Below, in pieces: positions 23,986 to 36,653 of a stretch of DNA of 64,000 nt. Below the pieces are notes generated by a model. That model saw only the letters and a program-made list of their open reading frames with translations, was not told where the DNA came from and did no database searches. The translations under genes were made by a program, and so were the position numbers. The DNA lies in assembly GCF_033568475.1 (NCBI RefSeq), contig NC_133122.1:186701449-186765448 (forward strand). The letters are read 5' to 3'. The first letter of the stretch is position 1; each line of letters starts with the position of its first letter. The stretch is from Henckelia pumila (taxonomy: Eukaryota; Streptophyta; Magnoliopsida; Lamiales; Gesneriaceae).

Positions 23986-25229
23986 TTCTCTCAGAATTTG
24001 TGTCCGCCTGTAAGAAAAGCCAAATGGAGTTGTTAATTTGTATATCTGTACTGTACTTTCTCGGAGACGATCTTGATGTTGTTTTTACATGTAGCTGGTT
24101 TCTAAATATTGTTTTTATGTATAAACCAATTATTGCGCATTCATGTTATGGATTCGGATCGCATGTGGATGCAGTTCACTTTTTGAAATGCTTATTTGTG
24201 CCTCTTGTCTGTATTTTGACGACGACGATGTTATTATTACTCTTATTAGTTGACTTGGAACTTTTACTGCTTTGATTTTTTATTTTTGATTGTGGTTTTG
24301 TTTGTTTTCAATTCCATAGTGCTTAATTCAATGTTTTCTTTATTGATAACACTGATCGACCGTGAGATTTGTTAGGCTTTTAAATGTTCATTACAATATC
24401 AGTAGGCAGAGACAGATGACCAATTCCATTATTCTATTTTCTATGGTTATATATCTTAATTTTCATCCATCAATCAAATCATAACACAAGCTACCCAATC
24501 TAAGTTCACGCCATGTCGCACTTCTATCTATGTTATTACAGTGACATATATACCAAGATGCACTCTGATTTCATTATATAGTGGCTAAACTTTGCTTGGC
24601 TCATTTCATCTAATTACCAATGCTTGGTTATTTGGGAAAATGACATGAAAAGATGTAGTAGGCCATGTATGCTTTTCTTATCAGGATTGCAGATTTTCTT
24701 AGAAACAAAACTGTCATAGTTCTGCTTTAAACATTTTTGAGTCACCAAGTTAGCGACCTTACATATTTTTAAAAAACTAATTGGGGGGATGTATCTGTGT
24801 AGAAAATATTATTGAACTTGATTCTTACTTTTGAGTTGGTGATCTTGCATTCAGCCATGCTGCCAAAAAGGCGACTTCAATTATTTTTAAACCGTTCTGC
24901 TGATACTTCTAAGAACAAACTCATATGGTTGGCCGTTGGTGAACTGGATAAATAATGCTACGTCGTAGGGTTTTTATCATGGTACTATCAGACATCTAGA
25001 GTTTGTCAGTGGTTCCAAATTACCGACAATTTAGTTTTCTTAGCAACTATTGTGAATCCAATCCTTCTTAGTATTTACACGAACACTGTCAAGAGTAAAA
25101 CCGTTCAAAAGAGTTCAAATGTTATTCTGTTTTCTCTAGTTTGATCTGCAAAGAATAAGATCATTAAGCTGCATACTTTAGCAATGTTTTTCTGTAGTGA
25201 ATGATTGATGACCTCATCTGTCCCAATTG
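23986..25229. other. Intergenic region between BRK1 and the converging receptor kinase
   Basis: It holds the 3' UTRs of both genes. Unspecific AT-rich sequence follows the BRK1 stop at 23983-23985. A (gac)n-like stretch and T-rich runs near 24220-24290 are the only texture. No further gene is supported. Confidence 0.5.
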
Positions 25230-27249
25230 CTATCTTGGCTGTGGAGGTGGTGGTACCATGAGGATAGGTGATACTTCTGTTGTAATCGTAGTGGAAGGCA
25301 TAACGATAGGCCTCTCTAGAGAGTACCGATTAGATCCCCAGCTCTCTATGGATTTCATGTATTCAGATGCGTTATTTTCTATAATGAAAGCATCCTCAAG
25401 TTCACGGACAATGTCAGCCATGCATGGACGATAAGTCGAGTAAGGTTCAATACATGCCAAAGCAACCTCCACTACTCTCCACATGGCTTCAGCATGGTAA
25501 CTTCCCTTTATGCCGGGGTCCACAATTTCTTCGACTCTTGAGTTCCTTATATGAGGTTTTGCCTGGGTGTCAAAAATGAAAAATGTTCCACGAATATTAA
25601 TTATAATCAGGAACGTCTAGAAACTGGAATAACTTATAACTGTCCAGAATCTTACTAAAGAACCAAATACATTCTAAGGGCAAATCATAAAATCTACGAC
25701 ATGGTGGTACTCAAAGAAATTAACCCTTACCCATTCAACTAGGCTCCACTCATTCTGTGGCCTGTTTATGTTGAGAGGTTCCCTTCCACTTACAATTTCC
25801 AGTAGTACGACTCCAAAGCTAAAGACATCACTTTTTGCAGATAGATGCTGTGTTGAGTAATACCTGTATGCAACATTTTGTCAGATATTGAGTTCCATCA
25901 TGTTCATATCAATCCATTTCTCGTTAAAGATGTTCATTGGATAAATTTCTAAACTATTTACGTCAATACATGCAGTTTTTATGATGTTTTAATTGCAAAA
26001 ACGCAACAGTAAGGCTCTATGTTTGTTGGCATGGAACTGGATTAATGCAGCAGGACTTACTTAGAATCCATTCATATTGGGATGGAACATTAATTATCCC
26101 ATTTGTGCTACCATATTTCTAAATTAAATTTTCTGTGAAGATTCTTCCCTCTTTCTATCATGAAATGTTATGGATCTCATACTTACTCTGGGTCCATGTA
26201 TCCCGCAGTACCCCTTACTTCAAGGGAAGTGCCACTATCCCCTTCCTGTGGTGCATATTTTGAGAAGCCAAAGTCTGCAACTTTGGCACACATGCTATGA
26301 TCAAGAAGTATATTACTTGATTTCACATCTCTGTGTATGACACTCCTCTCAGAGAAGGTGTGAAGATATGTTAAACCCCTGGCAGCACCCAAAGCAATGG
26401 AAAGCCTTGTTGGCCAATCTAGAGTCTTACGCTTTGCAGCTACTCCTGTGAATTAGTGAATTGCAAGAAATAAATGCTAATTTTTAGCAGAACCTAGTTT
26501 GAAAAAGTTTAGTCAAATACCATAGAGGCGATCCTGTAGAGAGCCGTTAGACATGAAGGGATAGACAAGAATTTGTTGGTCATTCTCACAACAATAGCCA
26601 AGAAGTGGGACCAAATTTTCATGCCGTATTGCTGAAAGAAAATTCATCTGTAGAATTCGTTATTTTCGGATAGGTTTCTTTAGCTGCTTGTGTGAATGAT
26701 ATCCTTGTTGGGTTAGTGGTTTTGATACAGCATAGAGACATACCTCATTGTTAAATTCACGAGTTCCTTGAGTTGAAGTTGCTGAGCGAACCTTCACAGC
26801 GACTTCTTCGCTATCTGGTAAAGTACCACGGTAAACTGATCCAAACCCACCTTCACCTATTAATGTTTTGTAATTTTCTGTTGCAATTTCTATGTCCTTC
26901 AATGTGAAACTTTGTATGGAAATGAGCTTTGTTACAATATTTTCTGTGCTTGGTATTGAATAGACAGCATCTGCATTTGAAATAATGTTGTGCTTATTTG
27001 AAGGTATGGGTAGACCATGCTTGCTCAGATACAGATATTCATTTTGATATTTTTACATAAGTTACGTGTGTGCTTACTCTTTGACATGACCTGCCCTTGA
27101 ACATCAAACTTTTGCAGACCCCTCTTCTTGTTCCTAGACCAACAGAAGAAACACATTCCCATAGCTGTTGTAACCAAAATGAATACACCAGCAATTGTGC
27201 CTATCACAATCCCTTGAGATGGATGAGAGGACATACCCGCACCGCTCAT
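25230..27249 (-). CDS. SYMRK-like receptor kinase, transmembrane and kinase part; ectodomain not found
   Basis: Six minus-strand exons join in frame: 27249-27078, 26970-26744, 26647-26521, 26445-26187, 25863-25731 and 25562-25230, all with GT-AG borders, giving 416 residues from the Met at 27249. Seen: a membrane segment at about residues 14-36, followed by basic SRNKKRG; a juxtamembrane region with SIPST; a glycine loop GEGGFG (96-101); the invariant Lys (117); HRDVKSSN (from 213); DFG (233-235); and a C-terminal tail ending PPPPQPR. Exon layout and sequence ([34 protein letters not shown]) match SYMRK/NORK/DMI2, the receptor kinase needed for root-nodule and mycorrhizal signalling. Full SYMRK has a malectin-like and LRR ectodomain of about 500 residues; none is visible upstream (27250-30600). 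The acceptor before 27249 suggests more 5' exons once existed. It may be a 5'-truncated paralogue or a gene with a remote or lost ectodomain. The kinase itself looks intact. Confidence 0.85.
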
Positions 27250-29177
27250 CCGCTTGCTTAAAAAGAAGCATAATTAAAAAAAAACCCTTAGAGATATAGC
27301 CAAAATTTGTCTCATGCATTTTGTTATTTTATCAACGTAATTTGAACTTGGCAAAATTATAAAATCCGTACTCTGCTCATAGATTTGAATTATCTTGGTT
27401 TGAAGGCTGGCTTTGACTGAAACTAATATTGTGTCTGATATATCTAGATTGACAAGAAAGTGAATGACGTTTGATTATAAAACTTAGCCTAATGATATCA
27501 AACTCACCAGCTAGTGTTAATCTCTATGTTCTAAAATAGCTTGTTGTTAAGGTATATAATCGTTGTTGGGTCATATCTCATGAGCTTGAACATTTGGGAA
27601 AAAGTAATTTCAAGTATATTATCACAGTTGGAAAGTCGTGTAAAGTTGGTCTGCTGTGCTTATTTATAAGCGCCATTGATGTCAAATACCAAGCCAATAT
27701 GCACATGTGCGTTGGACATAAATTAGAAGCATATATTATCCATCTTTGGCTCATGCAGGAGGGGGAGTGTTCGAGTGTTAAACTATCACTAGGATACCTT
27801 TCGTGAGCTTGAGTTTTGTAAAATAAATTATTTCTTATCATTGTATATATGTTAACTAATAGATCATTTGATGCAAACTGTAAGTTACTCCTGTTGTAGC
27901 ATTATGGATCTAGCTTTTAAGCTCAAGTTGAGCTATCTATTCCTGATAAGTGAGGAACATGAATAATAGCAGCCAAAATTGTTTCTAAGAAGTTTTTTAC
28001 CTTAATACAGCCTACAATATGTCAGTTATTGTAGATGAATTGAGCCACTTCCATCTGCGTCTAGTTTGGTTTAACCTCTAAAACACACCAATAACCAACA
28101 GATCACGTGCCTGGTTGTGATACCGCCTATGACTTAATTTACCCCCATAGACTAAAGAAGCAACTTATTTGTCTATTTTAGAACAAACACCTTGCCATCC
28201 CTTCCAAAAATCTGAAAACTTTGTAGATGGTGGATGGTGTTTCTTTATCTAGTAATTGCCTAAAACTTGCGACTATTCTTTTGTTTTTTCATAGAAATAA
28301 AATTCATTTCATTCCCAAAATAAAATTTAAAGACAATTAGCATATAGCATATAGCATATAGAAGCCTGAAGAAAGCATACCTTCGTGTGTAAAAGTTGTT
28401 TGAGTAGACAGTGGATTATCGACTGATCTTAAAATTTTCCACCATCGTATGATCATCACCAAAATTCACTTCATCAGGCAACAGGGACGACTACGATCTT
28501 ACACGCTCATAAAGAGGATCAATTAATGGTTTTTCTTCTATGGTTTTATCAGGGAATTTTTTGAGACAAAAGGGAATCAAAAAACATTTATGGATCATGA
28601 ATTTCTGATTCAATTACCAGTTTGACTCTAAAGGTTGGTATTACTGAAACATCGCAATGAGGTGGCATACATATATTAAATAAATCTGAAATCAATTTAA
28701 TAACCAATACTTTTAACTAATACTCAATAATTAGTAACATATCATTTGTTTGTTTTAATGGCGTAGTTGCTATTTGTTTAATGGTAAGAAATTTTGTGGT
28801 AGTATTAAAATATTACTGGGGCGGAGGTACCATTTACAAATTACGATTGTTTTTTGTTTGATTACAAGGACCTGTTTGTCCGTTAACGTTCTCTGTGTAC
28901 CCAGGAAGGGAAAAATGGCTTTTAAAAATTGAGCACGAAAGTGACTTGTGATCAAACAAATTTTGGTCGAGCAAAAATAATTCCAGCGAGGACGGGTACA
29001 GTCTTCCAGAGGGTGTCTTTGTTTCAACGCCTAATATTCATAAAAAAGATATTCTTTTATGCCAAGGCATCTCTATCTTTGGTCAAAATTTTCTAAGGCA
29101 TTGGAATTTCAAATGCATGGATTTCAGTTATAGTTTATAATAAAAATAGATCAAAATTTAAATTTATATCTTTTTTT
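27250..29177. other. Upstream region of the SYMRK-like gene, no exon assigned
   Basis: About 1.9 kb where ectodomain exons would be expected. I looked on the minus strand for LRR repeats, a malectin-like domain and a signal peptide and found none. A short Met-led frame ending at a donor-like site (28456-28381, gaag|gtatgc) is too weak to call. A triplicated 'catatag' word lies at about 28341-28361. Confidence 0.45.
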
Positions 29178-29496
29178 AGGAAAAATTGCTTTTTTGGTTT
29201 TGTAGGTTTGCTATTTTGCGATTTTGGTTCTCTATGTTTTCAGATTTAAGTTTTAGTCCGTTATTTTTATTTTTATTTTTGGCAATTTTAGTCATTTTTT
29301 CGATGTGACGCTGATGTAGCACCAATGCAGTGGTAATGTAGAGCTGACGTGTAAAGTGTCACGTAAGCATTTTCGAAGAAAAAAGACTGAAATTGCCAAA
29401 AAATCAGAATATGCAGGACTAAAACTGAAACATGAAAACATAAAGAACCGAAATCGCAAAGTGACAAACATACAAGATTAAAATTACATTTTTCCT
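29178..29496. mobile_element. Foldback element, about 319 bp
   Basis: Left and right halves are imperfect inverted repeats over about 130-150 bp: 'aggaaaaatt..', then 'tttgcgattt.ggttct', then 'agttttagtcc' on the left pair with the complement of 'ggactaaaact..agaaccgaaatcgcaaa..atttttcct' on the right. Such long terminal inverted repeats fit a Mutator-like or foldback MITE. A T-rich flank on both sides prevents a reliable target duplication. Confidence 0.7.
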
Positions 29497-30603
29497 TTTT
29501 TTTATTACAAAAGGGTGAGAAGCACTCGAACTCAATTATCAGTCAATTGGCAGAAAAATAAGACCAATTGGACTTCTCCGGTCACAAATTTACATCTTAC
29601 TTATTTACATTTTAAAAAACAAAATGAATCAATTTCAAATGACAATATTTTTTAATAAACTTGAAATCAATCTTACTTAACGTATTCCAGTGAGAAAGGG
29701 AACAGGATTGGTGGAAAATCACGTCCTAATTGTGGCGCACATATCGTGAAGAATGTAGCTGTCGATTTGTTTCACGAATAATAAGCTTACGGTGGTTAGT
29801 TTATGCTACATTAGGAGTGTTTTTTCTCTTATTTTAATACCATTAGATCACGTGGAACTCTTATAATTTTATGGAAATTGACATGTGTGTTGATCCAATG
29901 GTTAGCATTTGACCACATTATGGAGAGAGAATTACTTCAGATGTAGCATAGAAAAATCCAAGCTTACGGTTCTAATTCGTGAATTGCTACTACAAATCTT
30001 TGCACTTGAAATAATTATCACCTCTCTCCAAAAAAATAAATAATAATTATCACCAATCCATCTCCGCAAAATTTTAATCTTCCAATATTTTGTTTCATGC
30101 ATATCAGTGAAAAGCAAAAGCATTTGAAGGTGTGCTGTACAAAGTCAAATTCGAATATAAATGAAAATGGGCCCTTCGATATATATACTTGGCAATATTT
30201 CAAGGGAGATGTTGTTTGGGGACGGGGGTTAGGTTCTTATCGTTCTGAAGTACGGTTTCAACCAAATTATTAAACGCAATCAAAATATTAAAGCATAATC
30301 ATCTTGCCAAATTAAATGGTGAGAAAAATCTTATTCTTTAGTTTGTAATTATTTATTATGTACTATAATAGAAACAATTATATCCGTTTAAAAACAATGT
30401 TTATGCACCCTTTGTTATTCATCAATTACGATGTTTATTTATATATAATATATATATACCAATTATATTTCATTCATTGTTCAGAATATAACCTAAAAAC
30501 CTGCTAACTTCCTACAGGGGTGGATTTACTATTCTCGTGTCTCGTCTCTCCTATATTTTTTTCGAGAAATAATACTAATGATAAAAATGAAAATAGGGAG
30601 AAT
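29497..30603. other. Spacer, no gene seen
   Basis: AT-rich intergenic sequence with short chance frames only (61-63 residues on the minus strand). A TA-rich run lies at about 30440-30460. Confidence 0.5.
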
Positions 30604-30782
30604 TGTTATAAATTTAGTGTAGAAAGATGAAAGAATAAAAAACAAGAGAGAATATAATAGAAAAAATATGAGTATATAACATATGGACTAAACACCTCTA
30701 TTTATAGGGTAGATGGATTAGTGTAGAAATTAAAGGAAAATTACAATCAAATCAATCAACTATATTACATCTATATATAACA
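30604..30782 (-). repeat. 3' LTR of the Copia element
   Basis: 179 bp, TG...CA ends on both strands, adjoining the target duplication agaat. It carries a 5-bp insertion relative to the other LTR near 30730. Confidence 0.9.
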
Positions 30783-30907
30783 CTCCCCCTTAGATGATTG
30801 ATGAAAAGTCCAATGTTGCCTCGTTAAAACCTTGTCAGTAAAACCCAGTGGAAAAAACCTGAACGAAGGAAAAAGAGTACAACAACTGATACTCCCCCTG
30901 ATTTCAA

Positions 30908-33900
30908 TCACGGAATATCTTTTAATTGATGCATCCCTATCTTTTGCACCAATTTCTTGAATGTTGATGTCGGTAATGCCTTTGTGAATAAATCAGCTAC
31001 ATTGTCACTTGAACGGATTTGTTGGACATCAATATCACATTTCTGTTGAAGTTCGTGCGTGTAGAAAAACTTTGGTGAAATGTGTTTCGTTCGATCGCCT
31101 TTGATATACTCTCCCTTTAGTTGTGCAATCAAGCAGCATTATCTTCAAAATAGTCGTCGGGCTATCTTTCGTTGTTGGTAGTCCGCATGATTCTTGAATA
31201 TGTTGAGTTATAGATCTTAACCATATACATTCTCGACTTGCTTCATGCATTGCAATGATCTCAGAGTGATTTGATGATGTCGCTGTCAAAGTTTGCTTTG
31301 TCGACTTCCATGAAATAGCGGTGTTCCCTCGTGTAAACACATAACCCGTTTGAGATTTGGCTTTATGTGGGTCTGAAAGATAGTCTGCATCTGCATATCC
31401 TATTAAAGATAAATTTGATTTTTTTGAATAAAATAATCCCATGTCAGTTGTACCACGAAGGTAACGAAATATATGTTTTACACCATTCCAATGTTTTCGG
31501 GTTGGAGAAGAACTATATCTTCCTAGAAGGTTAACATAAAAAGCTATACGTGGTCGGGTACAATTTGCAAGATATGATAATGCACCAATTGCACTCAGAT
31601 ATGGTACTTCCGGACCAATGATATTCTCTCCATCTTCAATTGGACGAAAAAGATCTTTCTTAGTGTCAAGTGATCTAACTACCATTGGTAATGCTAATGG
31701 ATGTGATTTATCCATGTAAAATCGTTTTAATATCTTTTATACGTATGAGGATTGATGAACAAATATTTCTTCTTGTAAATGTTCAATTTGCAAGTCAAGA
31801 CAAAAAATTTTCTTTCCCAAATCCTTCATCTCAAATTCACTTTTTAAATAATTGGCAGTTTTGGTGAGCTCTTCGGGAGTTCCTATGAGATTTAGATCAT
31901 CCACATATACTGTCACGATTGCAAAACCTTCATCCGTCTTTTTCGTAAAAACGCATGGACAAATAGCATCGTTTGTGTAACCTTCTTGTAATAAATACTC
32001 ACTAAGGCGATTGTACCACATGTGCCCGAATTGTTTTAATCCATATAATGACTTTTGCAGTTTTATTGAGAACATGGTCTTAGGGATTGTATCACTTGCT
32101 TCTGATGGCTTAAATCTTTCAGAGATTTTCATGTATATGTCGTTATCAAGTGAACCATATGAATATGCAGTAACCATATCCATAAGTCACATGTCCAATT
32201 TTTCTGATAAAACCAAGCTAATCAAGAATCTAAAAGTGGTGGCATCCATTACAGTTGAGTACGTTTCCTCATCGTCAATTCCAGGTATCTGAGAGAAACA
32301 TTGGGCTACAAGTCTGGCTTTATATCTTACAATTTCTCCATTTTCATTTATTTTTCGTACGAACACCCATTTGTATCCTACAGGGATTATTTTTTAGGTG
32401 TTTGAACTACGGGCCCAAACACTCTACGTTTCTCTAAAGAATCTAATTCAGTTTGTATAGCCGCCTTCCATCTTGGCCAATCATTTATTTGTTGGCAATC
32501 TTTAACAGATTGTGGTTCAGGATCATCATTGTCTTGCATAATATCAAGGACTACATTTAGAGTGAAAACATCATCGATGTTTGTATTACTTCGATCCCAT
32601 ATTTTACGAGATATCAAATAATTGGTCGAAATCTCGATATTTTCATGTGATTGTGATTCTTCATGAATCATGTTTTCTACATCTGTTTCATTTATTTCTC
32701 TTGTTGTATCATGTAAAGTTGATTCTTCTGAAGCTGTAACTGCTTATTTATCTTATACATTTCTTTTTCTAGGTACCGTATCCTTCGAACCAATTGGTCG
32801 ACCACGCTTCTGGCGTATTTTAGATTCGTTTGTGGGTAAAGTATTACGTGGTCCTACAAGGACATTAATCTTCACCGGAGTATTCTCTACTTGTGTATAT
32901 GATTTTGTCACATTTTTTGTATTAACAAAAGCATCGGGTAATTGATTTGCAATTCTTTGCAAATGAATAATTCTTTCAACTTCTTGCTCACATTGATTGA
33001 TTTGGGGATCATAATGAGATAATGTTTTCTCATTCCAACAAATTTTTCGTTGTTCCTCAGGATACAACTTTGCTCCCCCCCTAGAGTTGGAAAATCAGTT
33101 TCATCAAAGTGGCAATCTGCAAATCTTGCAGTAAATAAATCACCCGTTAAAGGCTCCAAGTATCTAATGATAGATGGTGAATCATATCCCACGTAAATTC
33201 CAAGTCTACGTTGTGAACCCATTTTTGTCCGTTGTGTAGGTGGGATATGGACTTGTACCGCACAACCAAATACTCGAAAATGAGAAACTTCAAGTTCTTG
33301 ACCATATGCAAGTTGCAAAGGTGAGTATTGGTGGTAATTAGTTGGTCTCACACGAATTAATGATGCAGCGTGTATTATAGCATGACTCCAAGCTGCAGAT
33401 GGTAGTTTTGTTTTCATGAGTAGCGGTCTAGCAATCAATTGCAATCGTTTAATAAATGATTCTGCAAGACCATTCTGTGTATGAACATGGACAACTGAAT
33501 GCTCAACTGAAATCCCGATCGACAAACAAAATTCATCAAATGCTTGTGATTTGAATTCAGCAGCATTATCAAGACGAATTGTCTTGATTGAGTGATCAGG
33601 GAACTGAGCTCGTAATTTAATTATTTGCCCAAGTAATCTAGCAAAAGCTATATTTCGAGATGCTAACAAACTAACATGTGACCAATTAGTCGAGACATCA
33701 ATCAATACCATGAAGTATCGAAATGGTCCACATGGTGGGTGTATAGGCCCACAAATATCCCCATGAATTCTTTTCAAGAAGGTTGGAATTTCAATATCAA
33801 CCTTTGTTGGGGAAGGTCTTATAATTAATTTTTTTTGTGAACAAGCCACACATGAAAAATCATCATGTAAGAGAATCTTCTGGTTCTTTAAGGGATGTCC

Positions 33901-34400
33901 ATGAGAATTATTTATTATTCTTCGCATCATTGAACTCCCAGGGTGACCAAGTCGGTCGTGCCATAATACAAAACCTTTCTTGTCAACAAACTTCTTGTTT
34001 GTGACTGTATTTGCTTCAATTGATTTTATTATTGTGTAATACATTCCAGAGGGAATTGCACGTAATCTTTCTTTTATCTGCTTCTGGCCAAATATAATGG
34101 ATGTAATGTAAATATATTCAACATTTTTTGCATTCATTGTTTCAATATGATATCCATTTCGGCGGATATCTTTAAAGCTAAGCAAATTTCTACTTGATTT
34201 GCTTGCGTAGAGTGCATTTTCAATATATAGGCTTGTCTCATTTGGTAAAATGATTTTTGCCTTCCCACGACCTTCAATAATTTTTTATGCACTCAAGATT
34301 GTTATAACATTATTTTCAGCAATTGTTAATTCCAAAAAAACCTTTTGCTTTGAAGGATGGTGTGTGTTGTACCACTATCAGCTAGACATTCATCCTGATA
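30908..34400 (-). pseudogene. Copia pol polyprotein relic (protease, integrase, RT, RNase H)
   Basis: Seen in order on the minus strand: the protease active site ADSGTTHTIL near 34370-34385; integrase with its zinc-finger end (CVACSQKK) and core residues in RIHGDICG, RLDNAAEF and HTQNGLAESF (34185-32908, 425 residues); a connecting region with frame changes (33067-32387); reverse transcriptase with the catalytic YVDD (32183-31737); and RT end plus RNase H with YADADYLSD and the SNHSEI segment (31715-30908). At least four frame breaks or stops separate these blocks, so no functional polyprotein is made. It matches what is usually annotated as a TNT1-94-type pol. Confidence 0.85.
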
Positions 34401-34419
34401 TTTTTTCATTAATCTAAAA

Positions 34420-35507
34420 ATAAATTTATAATTTAGATAAGGTATAGCTCAAAGAAATTACATCTAAGACATATATAATTAACACAACAAAATAATATAA
34501 TTTATATCATTATTTTCATGAAGGATATGAACATCTGAAAGATTAAATGATGAGCTACCAAAATAAATAAATTAGATTTATCTAAGGTATAGATCACGAT
34601 TTGTGCAAAGAAAATATAAATAAACATGGTATCTTGTAGACTATGAAAATGTATATAAACTTGTAATGTTTCCATAGTTACTAATCAATCAAATATTTGT
34701 GTTTAACTAAAAAAAATATATTAGCAACTAGTTAAATAAACAAAACTAAGAATAATAAACAAACATGTCAAGATTATGCAGGAATATTGATATATATTAG
34801 ATCTCGAATCAATATTATTTGTTAATATTGATATATATTAGATCTTATATCATTATCGTTGACAAATCTAATATCAAAATTCTTCTAGAATTTTGGAAAA
34901 TCTCGGAATATTTGATTCTTCATAAATATTGACAAACTCTATATATTGGATTAATATTCCATCAAAAAATATTGATAGATCTACAAAAAATATGGATAGA
35001 TCTTAAATCTTGAATCAATATTCTTCAAGAATATAAACAATTTTTGATTTAAACATTAAATCATAAGTTTGCCTAGTTTGTTAAAATCAAATCAATATTC
35101 TTTTGGAATATTGATGAATATTAATATATCATGTCATCAAGTCAATATTCTTCAGGAATATTGTCAGATCTTAAATCATATATCAATATTGACAATTTTT
35201 TTTTATTTTTTTCGAATCAATATTCTTCGGAAATATTGATAAATTAAATGATGATATTGTATCCGTAGATCTATCAAATGTCAATATAAAAACATGGTGT
35301 GTTATATCAAGAACATCAACATAAAATTAAATGTTGTGCTTCTTCAGGAGCATCAATGATTAACTAGAAGTATGAACATAAAAATATAATCTATGCGATT
35401 TCGAGAGCATCAATATAAGATCGAAATATTGTGCTTCTTCGAGAGCATTCATGCAAAGATGATAATAATTTTTTTTTCTATCTTGAAGAGCACTCGTGCT
35501 GATAACG
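34420..35507 (-). repeat. Copia leader with repeated AATATT palindromes, no gag
   Basis: About 1.1 kb of AT-rich sequence lies where leader and gag should be. The imperfect palindrome TCAATATTCTTCAGGAATATTGA and its variants recur at about 34782, 35023, 35094, 35142 and 35215, mixed with 'agatcttaaatca' words. No zinc knuckle or gag-like frame is present. Confidence 0.65.
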
Positions 35508-35681
35508 TGTTATAAATTTAGTGTAGAAAGATGAGAGAATAAAAGACAAGAGAGAATATAATAGAAAAAGATGAGTATATAACATATGGACTAAACACCT
35601 CTATTTATAGGGTAGAAGAATTAGTGTAGAAAAGGAAAATTATAATCAAATCAATCAACTATATTACATCTATATATAACA
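35508..35681 (-). repeat. 5' LTR of the Copia element
   Basis: 174 bp, next to the probable primer-binding site on its inner side and to the second copy of agaat on its outer side. Confidence 0.9.
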
Positions 35682-35749
35682 AGAATCAAATTAAGATTAT
35701 TCATGATAATAAAAATACTTAACCATAAGAACCAAATTAATAATAGTAA

Positions 35750-36140
35750 TGACCAAAGTATGGATTTTGAATGGTTACACGGTTTGAAAGACTTAGTGTG
35801 TTTGGATTGATAAGAAATAGAAATGACCAAAGTATGGATTTTGAATGGTTACACGGTTTGAAAGACTTAGGCCCCGTTTGGTTTCAAAAGTTAGGCCAAA
35901 AAAGCACTTTTTTAAGTGCTTTTCATTTAATAAAGTGTTTGGTTGACCAAAAAAGTACTTAAATAAGCAATTTTTAAAGTCAAAATTAGAGCTTTTTCAA
36001 AAGAAAAAAATTATAGCTAAAAAAAGGGCTTTTTTTTAAAAAATGTCTACCAAATCCAAACGGGGCCTTAGTGTGTTTGGATTGATAAGAAATGATATTT
36101 GGAATTAGAATTGGATTTGGATTTGGATTTCAAATCCATG
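35750..36140. repeat. 74-bp tandem duplication, second copy split by a MITE
   Basis: A unit beginning 'tgaccaaagtatggatttt' starts at 35750 and again at 35824 (period 74). Copy 1 reads gactta-gtgtgtttgg without interruption; copy 2 has the MITE at 35870-36067 between gactta and the same continuation. Confidence 0.9.
35870..36067. mobile_element. PIF/Harbinger-type (Tourist-like) MITE, 198 bp
   Basis: Terminal inverted repeats GGCCCCGTTTGG and CCAAACGGGGCC are perfect over 12 bp. The 3-bp duplication tta flanks it (35867-35869, 36068-36070). The internal part has further inverted-repeat character (aaaaaagcacttttttaagtgctttt). The first copy of the host tandem repeat provides the empty site. 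Confidence 0.92.
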
Positions 36141-36530
36141 GAATTGAAATTTTATTTTAGTGTTTGATAATAATTTAAAATATAACAGTATGAATTAATA
36201 ATATGTTGTAAAATAAAGGAGAAACTAACCAAAGAATAATGCAAACAAGTAAATTTATCAAAAGTATTACATGGCCATGGGTGACCTGTTGTGAAAATTA
36301 CTCGCAAGCGTACGAGTGTCAAGTTTTAATATAGTGATAAAATCAAGAATCGATCCCACAGAGAGTAAATTGAAAATATTTAATACTTGTAATTAAAATA
36401 CTCCAAACTTTATCTAGAAAATCAATATTTGAGAGATTTGCATAAAAATAAAAATAAGCAAATGATTTTATAGCACACACACAACTTTCAGATAAAAATC
36501 AATCAGAGAAAAATGGTCTAGAGGTATAGA

Positions 36531-36596
36531 TGAAACATCCTAGAACTTCTAGTAAATTTTTTTTTTTTTTAAAACTCTCTGATAATAAAATAATGA

Positions 36597-36653
<57 letters not shown>

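Larger units (their letters stand above)
30604..35681 (-). mobile_element. Copia retrotransposon, complete in outline, decayed coding region
   Basis: LTRs at 30604-30782 and 35508-35681 (TGTTATAAATT to ATATATAACA) flank the element, with a perfect 5-bp target duplication, agaat, at 30599-30603 and 35682-35686. I count about five substitutions and two small indels between the LTRs, so the insertion is not very old. On the minus strand, 'ttatcagcacgag' follows the 5' LTR (35508-35681) as the probable primer site, and the purine run aaggggga lies before the 3' LTR. Order on the minus strand: untranslated leader, protease, integrase, reverse transcriptase, RNase H, as in Copia. Gag is not found. 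Confidence 0.9.

Noticed and set aside
28381..28456. A Met-led minus-strand frame ending in THE-G at a donor-like site, possibly the first exon of the SYMRK-like gene
   Set aside because: Its phase does not fit the acceptor options before 27249, and 25 residues without a clear signal peptide are not enough evidence.
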